Assembly: GCA_018806915.1 (NCBI GenBank)
Contig: JAGKQI010000006.1
Span: 244,059 to 308,058, forward strand
Reading direction: 5' to 3'
Source of the DNA: Phytophthora colocasiae
Taxonomy: Eukaryota; Oomycota; Peronosporomycetes; Peronosporales; Peronosporaceae
DNA length: 64,000 nucleotides
The notes under the pieces are model-generated. The model saw only the letters and a list, made by a program, of their open reading frames with translations. It did no database searches and was not told the DNA's origin. Of this stretch, positions 1-9,944 are shown piece after piece (the first letter of the stretch is position 1; each line of letters starts with the position of its first letter). Both the position numbers and the translations under genes were made by a program.

Positions 1-403
1 ACTGCTACTCATCAAAACATCGACCTGATGAGTCACCTACCCCGTCAAACAGAACGCGTTTAGTGATTGCGACCGGATATACGATATGCACGGCGCTGCT
101 GGTACACTATCGATAGTCAACACTGTTATCTTTCTATCCATACAAGATTGGTGGTGTCAGTATGAGTCTTCATTGCACTGTAGAGCTTCATCTTTCCAAA
201 ACCTTTTTACTTTTATATATATATTCAAATATGAAATATACAGTTATAAGAATGCATAGAAAAACTAACAATTCTCACCTTTCATATTCGAAATACGTCG
301 TAAATAGATATTTGAATGAAAATCAATTTCAGCGGGTGAAAACCTACGTCCATTGATTCTGATCATTCCTCGACTAGCACTGTATCACTCACTTCAATCA
401 AAA
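1..403. other. Intergenic, AT-rich, no gene seen
   Basis: The stretch is AT-rich with only short reading frames and no recognisable domain. It ends at the ATG of the M96-like gene. A weak initiator-like string (TCACTTCAATC, 389-399) lies only 5 bp before that ATG, which is too close to be convincing. Confidence 0.5.
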
Positions 404-1777
404 ATGGAGTTCGCTCTGGATCCCGAGTCCTCCGAATCCATTCAAGCAACTCTCGACTTTATCGATACAACAATAAGAGGCTCCAGTCCACCCATTTCGA
501 ATGACCAAGTGCAGTCACTCGACAGTAGCGACTGGGAGACGTCTCTCTTGCTCGATGATTTCATGACCGACAGTTCTTCGCCTGTAAATGCAACAAACTT
601 GACCATTGTCCCCGTGTCTCCTATTATTGAGACTCTTTCGTTGACTCCAGTAGCCCAAAAACTTGTGTCTCCAAGCACTTTTCCGACTCAAATGCCTACC
701 ACCAGGAAACGCCGCAACTATAACCCCAACAAGGCTCGGGAAGAGCTCAAACAGGAGTTGACGTATCTCCGCAGTGAAGCACAAGAGCTGGAGCTTAAGT
801 TGCACCAATTGCAGTTGCCAGGAAGAGTGATGGTGCCAGTGTCCGACAAATTCACGATCAAAGTGCTCGCAGACCTTTTGTGTGGGAACAAACGTGTGCG
901 AGACAACTCGAATGTCGATTGAGATCGGAACGTGAGAATTCCCACCTGAAAATGCTCCTGGAAGGGCAAATCCAAGTGGCTAGAAGTCTCGAGAAGCTGC
1001 TGAAGAAACGCACAACGCTGTACTCTCCTGAGTCCTCCGGTAGCAGGAAGACCACTCGCATTCATGTATCAAGAAAAGGCAATGAAGTCCTCGATGCTGC
1101 GGTGTTCGAGGAACTGGCTGATGGGGTTGAAGCCTCCTACCGTGAAGTAGAGAATGTGTTCGCTTTCAGTGGCTTGGAGCTCTCCAATGTTTCGAGTCGT
1201 AAAGCTCGAGTGAGAGACGCTACCAACGGTTTGAGCCTCGAGATATTCGACAGTAAAGTACTTCCGTTTAGCGTGCACGCAACGGGTGAAGCGTGGTGGC
1301 GTCGCTGGAACCATTTCAATCCAATCCGAGGCAGTTGTCACCGTCTGGTGAGCACGAAAGACACCATTGTGGAGCATTTTGGTATGGAAATGAGCGATTC
1401 CAAGGCCAAGACGACTGCCAAGTTCTACGTGCAGCAGATTCTGCGTCAACACATCGAAGAAGACCGCGTTGTGATCATCTGGGAGTCCCATATTGAGCCT
1501 TTGGAGTTTTCCCACAAGAAACTGGCCGGAATTCGATTCCGAGAGAAAGGTTACGTGGTTATCAGCCACATGAGGTTTCGCCGGATACCAACGAGAGCTA
1601 CACACTCGTGGAAACATGCCACATTATCAAGCGGATCAGAGACAGGAGAAGGACGCAAGGACTGGAGCATTGACGGAATTTGTACTCAGTGCCACCATCG
1701 CTAACATCGCAGCAGGTGCAGAGATGATTGAAGGGCTTCTGATAGACGAAGCTCTGCAACAGCGCAGTCGTATCTAA
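404..1777 (+). pseudogene. M96 mating-specific-like protein, frame-broken
   Basis: The N-terminal part (404-922) has an acidic Ser-rich region followed by a basic stretch (RKRRNYNPNKAREELKQEL) and heptads typical of the oomycete M96 mating-specific family, a bZIP-like basic region plus coiled coil. The next conserved block, beginning VWEQTCARQ and continuing into SERENSHLKMLLEGQ, is in a different frame from 880. It is followed by about 230 residues that resemble the family's C-terminal START-like ligand-binding region. Two more frame changes near 1570 and 1640 separate DESYTLVETC-type and LTEFVLSATIANIAAGAEM-type blocks, and the last frame stops at 1777. The order of blocks is complete, so the gene is full length but broken three times. 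A short intron near 870 could explain the first break. Family role is known only by name and expression in mating cultures; DNA binding is inferred from the basic region. Confidence 0.7.
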
Positions 1778-1914
1778 AACCCACTAAGCAAAACACCATG
1801 TGAATCGTGGATAAGCTGACGATGGTGTTCATAATGCATTGAATATATAAAATGATGCGAAAATCGACTGCTTGACCTCGACTAAGGCATACTCCGAACT
1901 TTGAATTGGGAACC

Positions 1915-3489
1915 TCAGAGTAACTTTAACATATTCTCATCAGCACCAACACAAGTCTTGACTTCCATTGCAAATTGCTGAACCTTGCGCACGTTGACAT
2001 ACTTTGATTCCCCCATAACCTTGCTTTTCGAGTTGAGATACTTTTGGTATTTGAAACCAAGAAATCTATCTGGCGGGAGCACAAAAATCAATGCCGGTGC
2101 TTCAGGATTTTTAAGAAGCTTCAAAACGTCGTGGAGGCCTGCCTGGTTGCACAGGTGTTTCTTAGCGTAAGTCACCTGAAACATGACATTCGGCTTCATT
2201 ATCGCGTCCACCGACTTGTAGTTTTTCACACCTGGCCGCAGGTAGCTTGTTGGATCACCAGCTTCTAACCCATCGGCACCGATGAAAACGACAGTTCGGC
2301 GTTCAGGCAGAGTGATTGTTGTAACGTCAGTACCAATACTGGCAATGTTTGGTATGGTGGCACTGGTAGACACGTCACCCGAAACTTGTTGGGCTTCATC
2401 ACTCGAGTCATCATCACTCGACGATTCAGCCGTGCCTGCTTCAGAGTTGTCCACAAGGCGACGAATTTGAAAAATTCCACCTCGAGGCAGCACCGAGTGC
2501 ACGTATTCTTCAAACAGATAGCCACGTAGCACAGCATCAGCACCAACCCCATCCGAGGCACCAATGAACTCTAGCAGCTTTTGTTTGTTGCTGTTGTACA
2601 GACGCCGATAGATCTCTTCCAGCACATATTGTGATGCGAAAACGAAGTAATCCGTGGCAAAATCTTTCGTGACACGATAATGAAGCAATCGATGCGACGC
2701 TTCCTCGGGGTCCGCATAAAGCTTACCGCAGGCGTCCACCAACGAGTCAAGATTAACATTGTCCATTGTTTTTTCAAGTGATACCTGCTGGCGAACTATT
2801 GTAGCGTAGTGCAGAACATAGCGCGGGACTCCACCCCATCGACGAAAACAATCCTGTACGACGGACTCTGGAATATCCGAGTACATCAGCTCTCGGCATT
2901 TAAAAATCTCGTCCCTCGACCACACTGGCATATAGCATGGCTGACAATTGGTTTTGTTAAACTGATACCAAACTTCGCGCTGGGGTGCCGTCAAAAGTAT
3001 CGTCTTTGCTGGATAATACGTTGGCTTGACACCATCCACGATGTAGTACGTTGTAGTCTGATCGAGAATGGAAATAAAGTCCTGCTGGGATCCTTCAACA
3101 ACCATATCCTGAGAGAATAGGAAACGTTGCTTAGATGCTCGGCTCTCATACACAACCGTCGTTCCAGAACGAGCAAGAATCCACAGGATCACGTAGCCAA
3201 AATACGTTTTGCCGATTCCTGGATTCCCGAGAATCACGAGATGCGGTGTGTTCATCGCTTCATCATGAATCATCTTTGAGCAAACTTGCCATAGGCGCGG
3301 GTAACAACGGCGGATGTAGACACGAGAGCCTAGCATCGGATCTCCTAGAAAAAATGTTCCTTTTGGTAATGTGATCACAGCATCAGCTTTGAATTCAGTA
3401 CGATTCCCTTGAAATGCTCTCCAAAAGCGAACCAGTTGTGGTGAATCAAATATCATGCTCTGTGTGATGCGGATATTTACGCCGTCCAA
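1915..3489 (-). CDS. Crinkler C-terminal NTPase-nuclease module
   Basis: This is a long uninterrupted frame of about 524 codons. It contains a P-loop (GNPGIGKT) about 90 residues in, a Walker-B-like YYIVDGV, a helical middle, an acidic Ser-rich linker, and a C-terminal block (NVMFQVTYAKKH, LIFVLPPDRF) typical of the PD-(D/E)XK nuclease-like end of CRN proteins. These NTPase-nuclease effectors are known from oomycetes and chytrids and act inside plant nuclei. The frame has no ATG at its 5' end and remains open to about 3640. It lies 260 bp downstream of a CRN N-terminal module on the same strand (3754-4146), so the two are read here as one effector locus. The HVLV-type motif that normally ends the CRN N-terminus sits near 3590-3610 in a different frame, so the gene is interrupted as sequenced. 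The module could also be an N-terminally truncated copy. Confidence 0.8.
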   Translation of the reverse strand: MDGVNIRITQSMIFDSPQLVRFWRAFQGNRTEFKADAVITLPKGTFFLGDPMLGSRVYIRRCYPRLWQVCSKMIHDEAMNTPHLVILGNPGIGKTYFGYVILWILARSGTTVVYESRASKQRFLFSQDMVVEGSQQDFISILDQTTTYYIVDGVKPTYYPAKTILLTAPQREVWYQFNKTNCQPCYMPVWSRDEIFKCRELMYSDIPESVVQDCFRRWGGVPRYVLHYATIVRQQVSLEKTMDNVNLDSLVDACGKLYADPEEASHRLLHYRVTKDFATDYFVFASQYVLEEIYRRLYNSNKQKLLEFIGASDGVGADAVLRGYLFEEYVHSVLPRGGIFQIRRLVDNSEAGTAESSSDDDSSDEAQQVSGDVSTSATIPNIASIGTDVTTITLPERRTVVFIGADGLEAGDPTSYLRPGVKNYKSVDAIMKPNVMFQVTYAKKHLCNQAGLHDVLKLLKNPEAPALIFVLPPDRFLGFKYQKYLNSKSKVMGESKYVNVRKVQQFAMEVKTCVGADENMLKLL

Positions 3490-3753
3490 AGTGAAGTGAC
3501 GGTAATGAGGCTCGTGTAGTGTTGAAAGTTCAACTGGTACTCCCAGGGAGCTGGGGAACGGAGGTTGTCTTGCTCCGGAACCACCACCAACACGTGAACT
3601 TGACCCTGATCTGGTTAAAAACCTAACAGAATGTGTACACTAGATCTTCACACGCAAAGATATACAACTTGTTGATAAGAAGGGAAATCTTGGACTGAGG
3701 CTTCCTGCCCTGTGACTCTTGAGCGGAGGATCTTTTTACCTACGGTAGATCTT

Positions 3754-4146
3754 TTAACTGCTGCGATTGCTCAGTCTTTCAACACGGATGCCGTTTCCAA
3801 CAAAACCCTTCCCAAAATTGTCCTCGTTATTGACATACAGCGACGGATCCATCTTCCTAAAGATGTGGCGATTACCATTTTCATCTTGCAACACAGGTCC
3901 AGCCTTATCGACCGTCACAGCTGCCACGCCCGCCCCATTCAACCACGTAATCTTTTGCAACGCTTGTTCTTTCTGGCGAGAAATCTTTGCCAGAAAGAGC
4001 TCTAGCTCGATGAAAGGAACCTTGATATACTCATCGCTCTGTTCCTTGATCACCTTCTTCAACGCGGAAACAGACGCGCCCTCATCGATGTCCACCTCGA
4101 GCCCGATTCCAGCAGCACCGACGATCGCGCAGAACAGCTTCACCAT
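3754..4146 (-). CDS. Crinkler N-terminal (LFLAK) module
   Basis: The frame starts at a clear ATG (4146) with [13 protein letters not shown], the canonical CRN opening, and carries LELFLAK at residues 48-54, the translocation-associated LFLAK motif. The ubiquitin-like N-terminal fold is followed by a diverged DWL-type region, and the frame then stops at 3754. CRN effectors need this module for delivery into host cells. The C-terminal effector module begins about 260 bp downstream in the same strand. The stretch between them has stops in all frames and an acceptor-like TTTTTAACCAG (about 3610-3625), so either an intron or small indels separate the parts. No signal peptide is obvious, which is common for this family. 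I describe the break only and do not join the parts. Confidence 0.82.
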   Translation of the reverse strand: MVKLFCAIVGAAGIGLEVDIDEGASVSALKKVIKEQSDEYIKVPFIELELFLAKISRQKEQALQKITWLNGAGVAAVTVDKAGPVLQDENGNRHIFRKMDPSLYVNNEDNFGKGFVGNGIRVERLSNRSS

Positions 4147-5300
4147 CTTTCCCCCAAGGAGAGAGCTTCAAGGAGAAGGTGACGTAAATCCCCTAGCACT
4201 TAGCAGGTATGAACTTGTTGTAGGGCATTTGAAGCTGCACGCATGCAGAAGACATTCCATTCCAAGAAACCTCCCTTCTCCAGTTCAATACCTTGTCTTC
4301 AACCATCACTCGCTATAATACCTTTCATAGCTGTCAATCCCAACGAGTCTCTCAAAACATGAACCCACTATGGGTGGTGAGTGCCCCCCCCCTTCCCCAC
4401 TCCGCTAAAGTGTTCCAGGCCTGGTACCGCTGACAGAAACTTCATCAGCTCTTGAGGGGCTGGACTCCGTAGCTAGCGAGGCCCTGCTCGTACAACGGAT
4501 TCTCCACGGAGTTCTCGTGGTCGGGGACTAGTCTCCGATCGGCGGGTCATAGACATAGCGTATCCCGTTGAATACGTCGTGAATCAACGGAAGAGTCTTC
4601 TTATTGAAGGAGAAGGTCTCCGTCGATCGCCCTCCATTGTTATAAACACGAGACAAGCCGAGCTCCGTCAGCATGACCAGAGACTCCGCAGGGACGTGTC
4701 TATCTCCACTCCATACAGGAATTTCACCTCAGATTTGAGCTACCAGTCTGTTGGTGCTCGTGAGGATGTCCTTGGAATGCCCAACCTTCAGGATGAAATT
4801 GGGGTCAGCAGTAGTGTTGTTGTCAATGATTTACAGTGGAGAACGTAGACCCCTCCTGCTCCATGACGAACTGGTGGATCGTAGAATACCCCAGTCACAT
4901 GCGGCCTGTGATGCACCGCGTATGGTCGGTCTGGGTTGCTCATGACACGGAGGGTCCCAGTCGTGGGGAAGGCTACTGGACCTGCAAAACGTCCTCGAGG
5001 TGTAGCCCTCACCATAGCTGATGGTCAACAAAGATAGAGAGATTAACTGCAATAATTGATCATCATATAAAGTTGTACAGTTGTGATAGTTGGGGCTAGT
5101 GCCCCACCCACACAGCGCTCCCAATACAGCGAAATCAGCGGCGAAACTTGGCATACAGATAGAAGACATATTCATGAACATACCTGCCTCGCCTCATAGC
5201 GGAGACGCGCTTGCAGCAAGCGCACCACCGCGATAAAGCACTGAGCAAGGGACAATCATTTCGACACTTAGCCCCAACCGTCCCAAAGAAAGTGCTTTCT
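4147..5300. other. Intergenic, no supported gene
   Basis: The stretch contains a C-run near 4385 and several short overlapping frames on both strands (4579-5365), none with a recognisable domain. It includes the CRN promoter side (4147-4340), in which I see no clear initiator. Confidence 0.5.
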
Positions 5301-5320
5301 ACAGAAAGCTTTTCTAACAG

Positions 5321-5435
5321 CAACTTGTTCGCCTTGAGTTGCTCTTGCAGCAACTTCTCCATCATTTGCTTTCTATAAAAAAAGCTTTCTTACATTAACT
5401 TGTTGGCCTTGAGTTGCTCTTGCAGCAACTTCTCC
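5321..5435. repeat. Tandem duplication of dapA 3' end
   Basis: A 39-bp segment coding for EKLLQEQLKANKL occurs at 5397-5435 (inside the gene's last codons) and again at 5321-5359, 76 bp away, with one mismatch. Flanking AGCTTT-containing sequence is also repeated, so the unit is roughly 76 bp. The second copy lies just past the stop codon, and the same frame continues beyond it on the minus strand. Confidence 0.85.
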
Positions 5436-6412
5436 GTCTCAGCAGAGCAGTCCGTCAATGGCGAGCGTACAGTTGAAGAGCAATGGCCAAGCAGCTCCAT
5501 CGCCTTCTTGATCGGTATCGGGTTGGGTTCCACGAACAGCGAGTTCACAAGTGTTACATTAGCTTCATGGGCCTTCCTGGCTGCCACAAAGTCCCCCTTT
5601 TCCATTGCCTTAGTGATCGCCAATACTCTCTTCGGCGCTGCATTGGACAAAATGCTCATAACGCCTACAGCGCCACATGCCATCATAGGCAGAGCCAAAT
5701 TGTCAGCTCCACAGACGACTGGGAGGTCACACAATGCCATAACGTCCACAGCATGCGCCACTGAGTCCGTAGCATCCTTCAATGCTGCAATTCCCGGCAC
5801 TTTAGCCAGTTCAGCAATGGTTTTAGGTTCCAAAGACACACCAGCACGTCCGGGATTGTCGTAAATCATGACAGGGAGACCCACACTCGCCACACGGCGG
5901 AAGTGTTCGTAGAGGCCACGCTGGGACGCACACACGTACGGCGGAGCAATGACCAGACAGGCATCTGCGCCTAATTCCTTGGCTTCTTGAGCCAATTTCA
6001 CAGCTCCTTCGGTAGATAGCGAACCAGTGCCTGCAATCACTGGTACTCGACCATTGACACGCTTGAGGACGGTCTTGATCACTTGCAGACGCTCTTCGTC
6101 CGATACGAGCGTGTTTTCACCCGTGGATCCCATCTACAAGAAACATTTAAGTTATGGCGAATTTGGTGTGGAGAAGTGATAAAGCCTTACGGGGACGAGA
6201 CCGTCGATGCCTTGTTGGATCTGCCACTCGACCATCTTCTCCAGACATTCGTAGTCCACTGAGGAGCCATCAGGTGTGAATGGAGTCACCAAAGCCGTGT
6301 ACGTCCCGTCGAATCGCAGAGTAGAAGTCATCGATCTTGTTGGAAGGACGCCGATTGAGTTGTGAGTTCCTAAACGCACGGCCAAAGTTCGCTGTAGCAA
6401 GTGCTTAAACAT
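5390..6412 (-). CDS. dapA: 4-hydroxy-tetrahydrodipicolinate synthase
   Basis: The enzyme condenses pyruvate with aspartate semialdehyde in the diaminopimelate route to lysine, which oomycetes possess. Exon 1 runs 6412-6191 and exon 2 runs 6133-5390, split by a 57-bp intron (6190-6134) with GTAAG at the donor and TTCTTGTAG at the acceptor. Splicing in phase 0 restores the GSTGE loop. Visible active-site features are the GSTGE threonines, Tyr in MIYDNP, Arg in GRAG and the Schiff-base Lys in ALKDAT. Total length is about 321 residues, slightly above the bacterial enzyme because of an N-terminal extension (MFKHLLQRTLAVRLG) that looks like a mitochondrial targeting peptide. The ATG at 6412 is chosen because an oomycete initiator lies 23-38 bp upstream. 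The gene is intact. Confidence 0.92.
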
Positions 6413-6434
6413 TGGGCTGGTGAACACCACGAGA

Positions 6435-6450
6435 AGTTGGGGAATGAAGA
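6435..6450 (-). promoter_or_regulatory. Oomycete initiator of dapA
   Basis: On the minus strand the string TTCATTCCCCAACTTC matches the oomycete initiator plus flanking element (TCAYTYYNCAWTTT) with minor deviation. It lies 23-38 bp upstream of the ATG at 6412, the usual oomycete spacing. Confidence 0.65.
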
Positions 6451-6544
6451 TAGGACTTCAAGCTGAGACTTCCATCTAAACAATGGCAGTGATGAGGACT
6501 TCACCTAACCGCTAGGAAGGGTTCAATACAATTTACTCCAACTT

Positions 6545-6835
6545 GAAGATCAGTTTGAGTTAACCTCTCCACGGCATCGGAAGCTGGAGTCATACAGCTA
6601 TTGACCATCATTTCGCCGCAGCAGAGCAAGTCCCAATTCATAGGAAGCTTGGAGAAATCTTCGTACACATCCTAAGGGAGACCGCGGTCCAGCCAACCTT
6701 TGCGCAGCTCTTTGTCCAACAGCTCTCCCTTGTAGCCTGAAAAGCTGTTCATAACTCAAAGACTTCTTCGTGTGATCTCATACACCGTATTCGGTTCACC
6801 TCGCCATCGAGCTGCTGCTGGCCTATACGAGTTGA
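6545..6835 (-). pseudogene. NmrA-like remnant (copy A)
   Basis: On the minus strand the translation gives recognisable NmrA-array blocks in shifting frames: GEPNTVYE, GELLDKEL-KGWLDRGLP, DVYEDFSKLPMN and LLCCGEMMVNSCMTPASD. Only the C-terminal third is present, with stops and frame changes. It is the most decayed recognisable C-terminal copy and lies 300 bp downstream of copy B's stop. Confidence 0.7.
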
Positions 6836-7823
6836 TCTTGCGAAATCTGCCGCTACATCTCCAAGATCCCATAAACATGTACTTGACCACGGTGAGATCT
6901 AATTGGACTGGGAATTGGTATTGTTGGAAGGATGCAAGTTGCCAACTACAGTATCATAAACACTTATTCTTGTGAAGTGCGTGCTATCTCTGTTCCCTCT
7001 CTAATGCCAACTAGGTGCTGCCCTGAGAATCTCAGATGGATCTTATCCTAGCTGTTCGGCTGAACTAGATAGTAGATCATCCTCTTGGCAATTGTCTGTA
7101 GACCCAAACATTTACGTCGCTTGCCTTCCAGCACGGATAATTATTCCGACTTAGGGAAAATGTCTTTGTACTGGATCATAGCGTCCTTCCAGTGGGTGGG
7201 TTTTCGGCCGGTCAACTTCTCCACAACGTCAGACATAGGCGTCATGCAGCCATTGGCAACCATTTCACCAGAGCACAGCAAGTCGCCAATGCAAAGCTTC
7301 ATCGGAAGCTTCGAGAAATCACCGTACACATCTGTAGGCAGACCACGGTCCAGCCACCACTTCTTGAGCTCTTCATCGGATAGATCGACGATTTCTCCCT
7401 TAAATCCTGATTGAATATTCATCCACTCGAAAATCTCCTCATGAGAGACAGGTTCTGGTCCGGTGACCTCGTACACCGTATTCGGTTCACCCCGGCCAAG
7501 AAGCAGAGCACCGAGAACTCGACCACAGTCATCGCGAGCTACGTAACATCCCTTCTGTTTGTGGCTGTTAGCCACTTATCACCGCAGAACTTCCACGACG
7601 GAGCGAAATACATTGGGATATTATCCGCGTACAGACAGTTCCGTTGGATGTTATACCGCATAGCTCCTGTCCTAAGCGAACGCGTTTCCTAAGCGAACTT
7701 TTATTGTAGCCAATCAACATCACCTATTTACAGCATCTGCCACAGCAAATCACGCAGCTAAATCGCAGGACAATTGAGCTAAATATAGCTGAGAAAGCGG
7801 TCTGAGCGACCTACATAAGAAGT

Positions 7824-9472
7824 TTGGCAATGGCGAGACCACGCATCACTGGAAATGGCAAACGTCCTAAGCGATACGTCCGTATAGCTGTAGATTACTC
7901 TCACAAGCGACAGGTCCTTGATCGCATCACGGCTGGGGCCACAGTTAGTGATGTTATCGACGAGTTCTATCCGTCTCTCTCAAAGCCCGAACGGAAACGC
8001 AAGCAGAAGCAGATTTCAAAATGGAAAACACAAGCCAGTTTTATTCAAGAGATGTGTGCTGACGGCAAAGGCCACCTGCAGAATTTTAGACGGAATGGTG
8101 ATGCTACAGTTCTCTCGCGCGAAGCTGAGGAGAATATTGTCCTTTGGCTAAACTCAATGAGGAAGGAAGGCTGTCCGGTTTCGGCTAAAATGTTGGAGCT
8201 GAAAGCTCTAGAAGAAGCAGCAGACGACGGCATCTCTCAACACGAGTTTACGGCATCATACTCGTGGCGAAAGCGCTTCATGCGTCGTCACAAGCTCTCT
8301 ATACGGGCCAGGACACGTCAAGGCCAAACTACCCCAGAAGATGCGGCTGCTGCTAAGGCCAAGTTTCGAGGTGATGTGAGGGCAGCTATAGTTGAGCACA
8401 ATATCTCTAACGTCTTCAACGCTGATCAGACAGGTGATGTTTCTTGTGCCAGTTAATGCCAATGCTTTGTTGTCTAACAAAACGATTCTGTGACGCAGCG
8501 GTGTTTTTTGAATATCTCCCGCGCAAGACGATATCAACCCGCGGTGAGAAGACAGTTTGGGTTAAGTGTTGCGGGAAGGAAAAAGAGCGAGCAACCGCTA
8601 TGCTGTTAGCGGATTGGAAGGGCAACAAGATGCCACCTTTCCTTGTGTTCAAGTGCGGCACATCTCGCTTGAGGCATGTTCAAGAAGCAAACACTACTGA
8701 GCGCCATGGCTTTAGCACTCGTCTGTGGAAGGAGATATCACGCATGCAAGCGAAGCACAACTGTCAGATATATGGAAATCCTTCTGCTTGGTGGAACTCG
8801 CATATATCGCTGAAGTTTCTCAAGTATCATTTTAGTGAGAGAGAGAATATGGACGACAGAGTACTCCTCCTCTGGGATGACTTCTCAGGTCATTGGACGC
8901 AAGAGGTTCAAGATTATGCTGAGTCAATCAATGTGATGCTGATGAAAGTCCCTCCTCGATACACGTACGTCTGCCAACCTGCGGACATTGCATGGAACTT
9001 TCCGTTTAAGTCGCGGCTACGAAGCCGATGGGTGGAATTTCTCCAAGCGCAGATTGCAACACACCATACTACCGAAAGGAGACGTGCACATCAAAACAAG
9101 GCTATCACAAACGAAGTTGTTGTGGCGGCCAGAACTGAAACGCAAGAAGTGGCAGCTTCAACCATTAGAGAGCTTCAGACAGATATTGAACCTAAAGCAT
9201 TCAGAATGGTGGGTCCCAAGCGTCCTCAAATCACGGCATGGATCAATGAAGCCTGGTCAGAGCTTACACAGGCAACAATTGTTAGCGGGTTTACAAAGGC
9301 AGAACTCTGTGGGGACAATCGTGTGGTTGGTATTGCTGTCCAAGAAGCTGGAGACGTTGATATAATCAGCAATCTGCTGGATCATCTTGCAGATCTAGGT
9401 GCATCAAGTGAGGCGGTCGATTCAAGTGATGAAATCATCAGTGATGACAGTTCTGAGGAAGGAGAATACTAG
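7824..9472 (+). CDS. pogo-like DDE transposase with intron
   Basis: The start is the ATG of MARPRITGNGKRPK at 7830 (an upstream ATG at 7824 gives MAMARP). A 65-bp intron (8434-8498, GTGATG to GACGCAG) lies in the middle of the first catalytic block. Splicing joins NADQT to AVFFEYLP and yields about 527 residues without a stop. The N-terminus has a basic helix-turn-helix (CENP-B/Tigger type), and the DDE_1-type catalytic core shows NADQT, LLLWDDFSGHW and PPRYTYVCQPADIAWNFPFK. The C-terminus is acidic. The protein is clearly homologous to the intronless-looking transposase at 37110-38678, where the same blocks are contiguous, which supports the intron call. Confidence 0.9.
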
Positions 9473-9563
9473 ATTCTAGTATGCATATTATAACTGAATA
9501 AAATTTACGCATTTTTTTCTTTGTTTAAATATGGTTCATTTGCGAAGGTAACCAAGCGAGCTT

Positions 9564-9636
9564 GGGCACGTAGCTCAATTGGCAAGAGCACCGCGTTTTA
9601 TGCGGATGGACACGGGTTCGATTTCCGTCGTGTCCA
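9564..9636 (+). tRNA. tRNA-Lys(UUU)-like gene inside transposon
   Basis: A cloverleaf can be drawn: acceptor GGGCACG pairs with CGTGTCC (one G-U), D stem GCTC/GAGC, anticodon stem-loop ACCGC-GTTTTAT-GCGGA with anticodon TTT, and T arm ACGGG-TTCGATT-TCCGT. Box A (TAGCTCAATTGG) and box B (GGTTCGATTTCC) are canonical, and a T-run follows at about 9638-9647 as a pol III stop. Position 26 appears to be missing and the outer anticodon pair is A-A, so this may be a tRNA pseudogene or a tRNA-derived segment rather than a working tRNA. It lies between the transposase stop and the right terminal repeat of the pogo-like element. Confidence 0.65.
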
Positions 9637-9944
9637 TATTTTTTTACGCACTAAATAATCGGACAATTGCTAGCGATTAGCATCTAATTCGGAGGTGTCA
9701 TGTTACATACACTTCAACCCTATCACAAACTGTGAACATTGCGGTTCGCCTAGGACAGGAGTTATGCGGTACTGCAGTCCGGACGCGTAGATCAACTGCT
9801 CGATGAAGTGGTGATCACGCAGAAGGTAAGGAATATCCTCCTCCGTCTCAGTCTGAACACCCGCACCAGCTCCAGACGTGTAACAGAAGCGCTTCACACC
9901 CAACTCCTTTGCCACATCAAGAGCGTTCTTGATCTGATTCCGAC

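Larger units (their letters stand above)
7656..9769 (+). mobile_element. pogo/Tc1-like DNA transposon, 2114 bp
   Basis: The ends are inverted repeats beginning CCGCATARCTCCTGTCCTA and extending about 26 bp with two mismatches. The element is flanked by TA on both sides (7654-7655 and 9770-9771), the target duplication of the Tc1/mariner/pogo superfamily. Inside are an intact intron-containing transposase and, unusually, a tRNA-like gene between the transposase stop and the right repeat. The insertion splits an NmrA-like gene on the opposite strand. Because the transposase can be read through once the intron is removed, the element may still be autonomous. Confidence 0.93.

Noticed and set aside
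162..356. Small plus-strand frame at the window start
   Set aside because: It is AT-rich with no domain, and its position is explained by the low-complexity upstream region.
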